Positions 58,164-64,000 of a stretch of 64,000 nt of DNA are shown here, piece after piece. Source of the DNA: Sitta carolinensis (lineage: Eukaryota > Chordata > Aves > Passeriformes > Sittidae); contig JAVUNC010000019.1 of the NCBI GenBank assembly GCA_032173965.1, positions 6,510,501-6,574,500 on the forward strand, read 5' to 3'. Both the position numbers and the translations under genes were made by a program. Positions within the stretch are counted from its first letter, which is position 1. Every line of letters starts with the position of its first letter. The notes beneath the pieces were generated by a model. That model was given only the letters and a program-made list of their open reading frames with translations, was not told the DNA's origin and did not search any database.

Positions 58164-59698
58164 CTGGGAAACAGCATTTGAAGATGGGGGTGAGGAAGAA
58201 CACAGTGCCCAAGTCAGACCCCTGTTGCAGGCTCTTCTCCAATTATTCCAGTGTGGAAAGCATTCAGCATGGACTAAGATGGGGAGGAGAGGGGAGACCA
58301 GCCCTGTCTGGGAAAGAGCTTGGCTTTGCTGGGAACTGGGTTTCTGTCCCCATGACCACATGCGATCATGGACACCTAGAACCCCCTTTCCCCAAATCAC
58401 CACGCCTGAGGACTGATCTCAACCACAGATTCATTCCACAGGCCCAGTTCTCCACTAAGTCATAACTTTTGCTTTTAACTCCTTGCTTGCAACTGAACAT
58501 TACAGAGGCGAGTTTACCAAAGAGTCACAAATATTTTTATAAACCTGGCAGTAGTAAATTGGTTTATAGCTACAAATACATGATGTTCTGCAAACCCTTT
58601 TGCATCTGTTAATAGGTTAACATCAGCTGTCAAATATACGTGAAAGTAAGCGATTATTCTTAATGGCTCGGGGTGCTTTAGGGACCCAAATGACATCATT
58701 TCTTGCACCACTCCCAAATGTAAATTTTTTCTCTTGTAGATAAAAAGGCAAAAGCAAATAAAAAGCAAAAAGCAAAGAGAAATGAGATGACAACAAAGCA
58801 AATATAAAAGGCAAAAGCAAATACAAAGACTCTATGAGAGTGAGTTTAATTGCTCAAATTTCAGCTTTGCTTTTTTCTTTTTGTCTTATTTTTGATGTGC
58901 AAAGGCCAGAGTGGATTTGAATGTGGAAGATTAATGCCTCCCTTGTTAGTTTATTTTCTTTAGCAGCAGCACATCTGCCTCAACTGCTCAGTGCAGGCAT
59001 CTGGCAGCCCTGGGGAGACAGTTTGATGGTTTGTTCTGGCTTCTCAGGAAGTTAAATATTTGGGGAGGCTCTTGTACAGAGCAGCACAGTTAAAAGCAGA
59101 GAAGCACAGTTAAAATTAGGCAAAGGACATCAGGAACACAGAAGAAACACAGTGGTGCCTGAAGCTATCCCGAGCTGCTCTTTGATGAATGACAATGTCT
59201 GCAAAATCTAGTGATGACTTTGCCCTGGAATGCTGGGAACTGGAGGGGAAGGATAAATTTTCTAGGCAAGAAATGCAATAATCACCAATGCCCCTGCTCC
59301 CTCCTGCCTTCCCAACAGCATTTCACCACAAAACAACAAAAATTTTCCTAACAAAAGTTTTGGGAGTCACCTCCAGCAGCCTGACACCTGTTTTCACCAC
59401 CAGACCCGAGATCAGTGACCCCACTAAGGACATAAAGCTGCAGGGCCCAGAGCAAGGGCTCTCTCCACAAACACCGTGCCGAGGGCGTTTGCTGTCCTGC
59501 AGGCATTCGCCCGCCTCGACCCTCTGGAAGAAGCTGCGGGGTCTCCCCCTGGCCCAAGCGGCTGCCGGTCGTGCAGAGCCGCCGTGCGGGCCCGGCCTTA
59601 CCTCGGGGGCCGCGGGCCGGCGGCCGGAGCAGCCGCCAGCTGAGGAGGGCGGCGGTGGCCAGGGCGGCCGAGAGGCAGAGGCGGGGAAGGAAGCGCAT
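57349..59698 (-). CDS. Carbohydrate sulfotransferase-like protein (CHST8-14 type), two exons
   Basis: Coding segments 59698-59602 and 58163-57349 join in phase (97 + 815 bases) to give a 303-residue protein. The N-terminus MRFLPRLCLSAALATAALLS is followed by WRLLRPPARGPR: a short basic end, a hydrophobic anchor (about 5-24) and a proline/arginine stem, so a type II Golgi membrane protein is inferred. The lumenal part follows Sulfotransfer_2 order: CQVPSAGVEEW (99-109, 5'-phosphosulfate loop position), YTKVLFVRDPFHRLIATF (about 154-171, 3'-phosphate site), W.P..LCRPCLVQYD (200-215) and a final FYRWDLAAFPFS. N-glycosylation sequons lie at N143 and N195. The family moves sulfate from PAPS to glycans. 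Oddities: the loop lacks the usual Lys and Ser/Cys, and the protein is 50-120 residues shorter than CHST8-14 because the segment after RDPF is trimmed. The acceptor sugar is unknown; no orthologue symbol is assigned. Confidence 0.85.
58164..59601 (-). other. Intron of the sulfotransferase-like gene
   Basis: 1.4 kb between the two exons. The part at 58700-58880 is rich in A and AAAGCAAA-type runs on the + strand. Nothing else was recognised. The + and - frames at 59288-59857 overlap exon 1 and are GC-driven shadows. Confidence 0.6.
59602..59698 (-). CDS. Sulfotransferase-like exon 1 (signal anchor)
   Basis: Encodes residues 1-32 plus one base of Gly33. The start ATG is at 59698-59696 and the donor gtaagg follows 59602 on the minus strand. 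It encodes the hydrophobic anchor ALATAALL and a Pro/Arg-rich stem. Very GC-rich, as expected for a first exon in a CpG island. Confidence 0.82.
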
Positions 59699-60310
59699 TC
59701 CGGGTTGAGCTGGGTGCCGAGTGCCGAGAGCAGCTCGGGACCCGAGGGAAGGGTGCTGGGGAACCTCCTGTGTTTGTTTAAACACACCCAGCCAGAGCTG
59801 GGTTAAAGTACTGTTTGGGCAGCAGCTCGGCTGGGGCAGGGAAGCGGCCTGAGGCACATCAAGTGCCTCCTGCCTGCCTTTACAGCCTGAGATTTTGAGG
59901 TGGAATCTGCCTTTTTAGTCAGCGTGTGTGCCATGCCCGACGGCAGTGCTGTGAGGAACAAGCCCTGCATCCCCACTTCTGTGCAGGGTCCTGCGGAGCC
60001 AAGTGGGCAAAGCTGTCCCTGGTGCCCTGATTGTCGCTATCCTGCTTTTGGCATGAGGGAGGCACTCCTCGGGAGCGCCGCTGCGGTAACGGCGAGTGCG
60101 GCTGGGGCTGAGCAGGCCTCTGGTGATGGGGCCTTGGAAGCGAGAAGCCGTGGCCGGGAGGTGACAGGGCACAGCCAGAGTCATGTGGCAGGTCCATGCT
60201 GAGCCACGGGCTGGAAGCGCTCATCTGCTGTTCGTGTCCGTCTGCAGTTCAGATTCTGTGGCCGGGCAGTGCAGAGGCCTCATGGCGCAGAACGAGGGGT
60301 GCGCTGCCAT

Positions 60311-60367
60311 GCAGGCAGACAGACAGGCAGGCAGCAGGCAGACAGACAGACAGACAGACAGACAGAC
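60311..60367. repeat. (CAGA)n/(CAGG)n microsatellite
   Basis: gcaggcagacagacaggcag runs into eight or so perfect caga units. It lies in the CpG-rich zone upstream of the sulfotransferase-like gene. Length variation between individuals is likely. Confidence 0.95.
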
Positions 60368-60975
60368 GTGATGCGCATTCCTTCCGCCGAGGAGCCTCCG
60401 GTGAGAGGTAACCCCACCTCCCAGAGCGGTTGAGGGCTGTGCCACGGGCGGATTCTCCCTCCTTTCCCGGCAGAGGGTGCTCTGGGCCCGGGTAAAGCCC
60501 TGCCCGCCGCTCTGCGGCCCTTCCCCGCGGCGGGCAGGGGATCCGCTTCGCGGCTGCCCTGGCCACATTTGTGCCTTTAAAAGCCTGTCTGCAGCCAGGA
60601 GGAGATGTTTCCTCCAGCTCTTGTGGCTAGACTCTGCCGCATGTGTCTCTGCAACCTGCCCCGCAAATCCGAGAGAATCCCGCTCCAGCCAGAGCTGGGG
60701 ATGCTCGGGGGCGGGTGTGAATGGACAGCATTTGCTTATACGCCCTGCAGGGACTGTTCCAGCCACAACCCCAGTAATGGGTAGGGAGAAATGCAACTGA
60801 TTTTTATTTTACAGTAATAAAGTGAAAGCAAATAGACTTCTCTCTATGAGGGGCAGAAAGAAAGAGTGGAAAACCCCCTTTGCTTTGCATTGCAAGGAAA
60901 TTGAACTTCCCAAGTTACATCAGGGTTTCATCTCCCTCTAACTTGTGTCTGCCATTGGAATGGGGAATTTTTAGT

Positions 60976-61017
60976 TTGGTTTTTGTTTGTTTTGTTTTGT
61001 TTTGTTTTGTTTTTTTC
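60976..61017. repeat. (TTTTG)n simple repeat
   Basis: Runs of ttttg repeated about five times, flanked by tttg and poly-T. On the minus strand it reads CAAAA, which may be the remnant of a retroposed tail. Confidence 0.9.
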
Positions 61018-63330
61018 TTGCCCCCTGAGATTTCTTTTGAATTTTTTTATTTTTCTATTTTTTGGTGCTAAAACCTTTTCTCAAGTGTCGGTGAAACTCA
61101 CCGCTGGGCTTCCCCTGTTTGCCTCCCATTCACCACTTAACAACAGCCAGCAAGGCTGAGACTGCAGTTCTTGGACTGAAAGGCTTCCTGCTTTACGCTT
61201 GTAAAGATCCAGCAGCCTTTCTGGGCACAGAGGCTGAGTCAGGTGTGGAAATGCATCCACATCCTACTATTTAATGCAATTGCACAGGGGAATTAGTTGG
61301 GGGATTCATATGAAGCTTCCAGTAATTTAGGAAAACCCTCACTGCTGGGAATGTGAGAAAAAGCCATTATCTTTTTCTTTACACCAGCAGTAGGATTGCC
61401 TGAATAAGGATTTCCAGATTTTTTCCCACCACAATCTTGAACAACATTGCCTTGGGCTCCCTTTTTCTCCTCACAGGACGCAACCCTTTGGAGATATTCT
61501 TATAGGTTAATATACATCCTCCTCTTCAGCTTTCCCACATTCCTCCCACTTCCAAATTTTGCAAAGTATTGTCTTGTGTGACCATGACCCGTGGGCACTG
61601 ATGTGATGGTTCCCTCCCTTGTTCCTCCTCATGCCTGCCTTGTGGGAATGTGAACTTTGCAAAGTGGTGGCAAACACTGCCTCATTTGGCGAGGGATGTT
61701 TTTACACTGCGAGGAGAGGAAGAGCAAAGAGGAAACCTTCTTATCCCTCTTCTTGTTTGGAAACTTACATATGACATCTGTGTTTTGCAAACAAATTTGG
61801 GCCCATCTCTCAGCAGAAATGTGAGAGCAGTTGGAGGAGGAACAAAGCTCCCTGCTCCCAGAGCATCACGTAACGTGGAAAGTCTCTGGTCTTTGGGAAG
61901 GATGGTCCTGGAAGCAGGGCTGCCAGGCTGCTGGCTGGGGATGCATTGCACTGAGAGGACAAGGATTCCTTGAAATCAACCCAAAAAGTCAAGGGTGGGA
62001 GTGGGTATCTGTGAGAAAAGTGGCCTCTTTTCCATCATATCTCCAGGTTCCCAGAGCTGCTTTCTGTGCCTGCAGAGAGCTTTGGCTGCCCAGCTTGCTT
62101 TGAGGGTGGGGCACACATCCCATCACCCACCCACAGGGCTTTCTTACTCTCAGGGATGAGGTTTAGCACTTTAATGCATGAGCTGGTGCCTATGTGTAAG
62201 CATCAGCTCCTTCAGTCTTATGGTCATTTCCAAATTTGGCTAACTCAGCTGCTTTCTGGTGGGATTTGAGATTTTCTTCACTCTAGCTCCTGCCAGATGT
62301 GGGTGAGCCAATCTGCCCAGCATCCTGAGTCCATCTCCATCTCCTCCAGTGCTTGCATTCAGCACTGCCACTGTTAGCAGTGGATTTGGAAGGTGAACAT
62401 TTGTCCTTGTGCATTGGACAGGGAGCACCAGGCTGGCTTTGGGCAGGCAGGGAGAAGCCAAAGGCCTCAGGGACTGCCCCACACAGCAGCATCCTGGGAC
62501 TGAGCTGGACCAGAAATAGTTATGCAATGTGGAAAGGAAGGGAAAGCAAGTTCCCATTGCACCCAAGGAGTGGAGCAGGTAGGACAATGTTTGGAGTGGT
62601 TGTACAACTCTGGCGCTTCCTGTTTTCCCGCGGGCAGGAGCTGTGATTGTCACTTCTTATTCAGCTCCTCATCCTGGGAGGAAGACAGTATCGGGCTGTC
62701 CAGGGGCAGCAGGATGTTTATGTGGCAGGCTGAGTCAAGGTGCTGCTTTTAATACACCCCAGAGCAGACTCATTGGGGGAAATGTACATTTTAGATTACT
62801 TTTTTTTTAAAAAAAAAAAGATTCATGAACATCCAAAGTGCTTTTCAATTGCCATTGAGCTGAGTGGCTGAATGCCAGCATGGAGTGTCATTGTTTTCTA
62901 AGGCTATTACACAAGGATTTTACAGGGTGCCATGGACTACTGGTAATTTAGGGAAGATTCATCTAATTAGTGATGCTGTATTGAGAGGCTTTACTTAATT
63001 ACTGCATAAGCTGTTAAACTTTGCATTGTCTCAGCCAGGCCCACATCAACCAGCACATAACGGTGGTGGAGAGAGGATGAGGCAGCCGTGCAGCTTCTGC
63101 CACGTGCCCATCCAGAGGAGACCTCTCTCCCGGCTTTATTAAGGATAAGGGCATTTTCCTGGAAGGGGGAACCAAGGGACTTAATGAGACTTGACATTTA
63201 AAAAAATATGGGGATTGCAGCCATTATTTTTCTGCAGTAACAGATGGGAATCGCATGGGAAAAAATATCCTCTGTCCGGATCTATGTATGCAGGGGAAGG
63301 AGGCTGATGGGACTGGTGACCATCGCATCC

Positions 63331-63648
63331 ATCCCATCACCTGCCATGGCACCAGCATCCATCCATCCATCCATCCATCCATCCATCCATCCATCCATCC
63401 ATCCATCCATCCATCCATCCATCCATCCATCCATCCATCCATCCATCCATCCATCCATCCATCCATCCATCCATCCCATTGCCTCCATCCCATCACCTGC
63501 CATGGTACCAGCATCCATCCATCCATCCATCCATCCATCCATCCATCCATCCATCCATCCATCCATCCATCCATCCATCCATCCATCCATCATCCATCCA
63601 TCCATCCATCCCAATGTCTCCATCCCATCACCTGCCATGGGACCAGCA
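63331..63648. repeat. Compound (ATCC)n array with three spacer copies
   Basis: Two ATCC tracts (63357-63476, about 30 units without interruption; 63513-63611, with one slip near 63590) are framed by three copies of a 27-base spacer (atcccatcacctgccatgg then naccagca) at 63331, 63487 and 63622. The array is a higher-order repeat whose unit is spacer plus tract. It is not protein-coding. Confidence 0.95.
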
Positions 63649-64000
63649 GCCATTCATCCATCCCAGCCTCTCCTCATGGAGCTTTGTAGTGCCACATGAG
63701 CAACACAAAATCTGAGTATTTCTCCAACCAGATCTCAGTCTTGCTTTGTGTCCCAAGCTCCTCCTAGCCTTCCTCTCTCTTTTGCGCTGCATGATAGAAA
63801 CCCAAAGTGCTCCCAGACAAACCAGGCAGTGCCCATGCATGTGTAGTAATTTGGAAAATCTAGTCCTTCAGCTTTTCTTTCTCTTTTATTTTTAAATGTG
63901 AATTCTATTTTATGCAGACAGCTCTGCTCTTTGGAGTGTTCTTCCCTTTGGGACCTGAGTGAGAGGGATCCTGAAAGAGCCCTCATGAGCCACTTATCCA

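Larger units (their letters stand above)
59500..60560. promoter_or_regulatory. CpG-rich promoter region of the sulfotransferase-like gene
   Basis: The sequence turns markedly GC- and CpG-rich here (for example ccgcgggccggcggccgg near 59610 and ttccccgcggcgggcagggg near 60520), unlike the AT-rich rest of the window. It covers exon 1 and its upstream side on the minus strand. No TATA box was seen. It could also drive a rightward transcript, but no coding exon was found to support one. Confidence 0.6.
59699..64000. other. Right flank, no further gene recognised
   Basis: After the CpG-rich zone the DNA returns to ordinary composition. It holds three simple repeats listed separately. Open frames at 60221-60800, 61650-62103 and 62240-62653 have no recognisable domains, and frames over 63224-63699 only translate the ATCC array. 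Confidence 0.55.

Noticed and set aside
59288..59857. Overlapping open frames of 150-170 codons on both strands
   Set aside because: GC-rich CpG-island sequence has few stops. Only the minus-strand frame beginning at 59698 has a donor in phase with a conserved exon.
60221..60800. Open frame of 191 codons on the minus strand and overlapping + frames
   Set aside because: Compositional, and crosses the (CAGA)n tract; no motif or splice partner.
63224..63699. Long open frames on both strands reading WMDG or SIHP repeats
   Set aside because: They are translations of the (ATCC)n microsatellite, which has no stop in several frames; no flanking coding signal.
1..64000. CRISPR arrays, operons, prophage or tRNA genes
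   Set aside because: The DNA is vertebrate nuclear; the only regular arrays are microsatellites, and no tRNA-like cloverleaf or B-box sequence was noticed.

Overview
The window looks like vertebrate, almost certainly avian, nuclear DNA. Coding sequence is cut into short exons with GT-AG introns. Several chicken-repeat-1 (CR1) LINE 3' ends with the typical ATTCTRTGATTCT-like tail lie between exons. The encoded protein matches bird xanthine dehydrogenase more closely than mammalian in the features recalled. A songbird is plausible from the style of the CR1 tails, but this is not proven.

Layout. (1) 1-6570: intergenic flank with no recognisable gene. (2) 6570-6975: probable XDH promoter and 5' UTR, with a TATA box next to a GC box. 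(3) 6976-52937, + strand: the complete xanthine dehydrogenase gene (XDH), rebuilt here as 37 coding exons that join in phase and would encode about 1,367 residues (two [2Fe-2S] domains, a Cys-rich linker, an FAD domain and a molybdopterin domain). One base is missing in exon 23 relative to the conserved frame; it brings a stop codon and separates the molybdenum domain from the rest. (4) 52938-57348: XDH 3' UTR and intergenic DNA. (5) 57349-59698, - strand: a two-exon gene for a short type II membrane protein of the carbohydrate sulfotransferase family (Sulfotransfer_2), with a degenerate PAPS 5'-phosphosulfate loop. Its first exon lies in a GC-rich, CpG-rich stretch. (6) 59699-64000: flank with a CpG-rich promoter zone, a (CAGA)n tract, a (TTTTG)n tract and a large compound (ATCC)n array.

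How the genes work. XDH oxidises hypoxanthine to xanthine and then to urate, the last steps of purine breakdown and the main nitrogen-disposal route in uric-acid-excreting birds. The sulfotransferase-like gene is convergent with XDH (3' ends facing, about 4.4 kb between stop codons) and shows no functional link to it; a Golgi role is inferred from its N-terminal membrane anchor and family.

Most notable points: the exon 23 frameshift; the duplicated Cys-rich linker exons of XDH, including a 30-bp tandem duplication inside exon 8; and the divergent sulfotransferase. No new multi-gene system was found.
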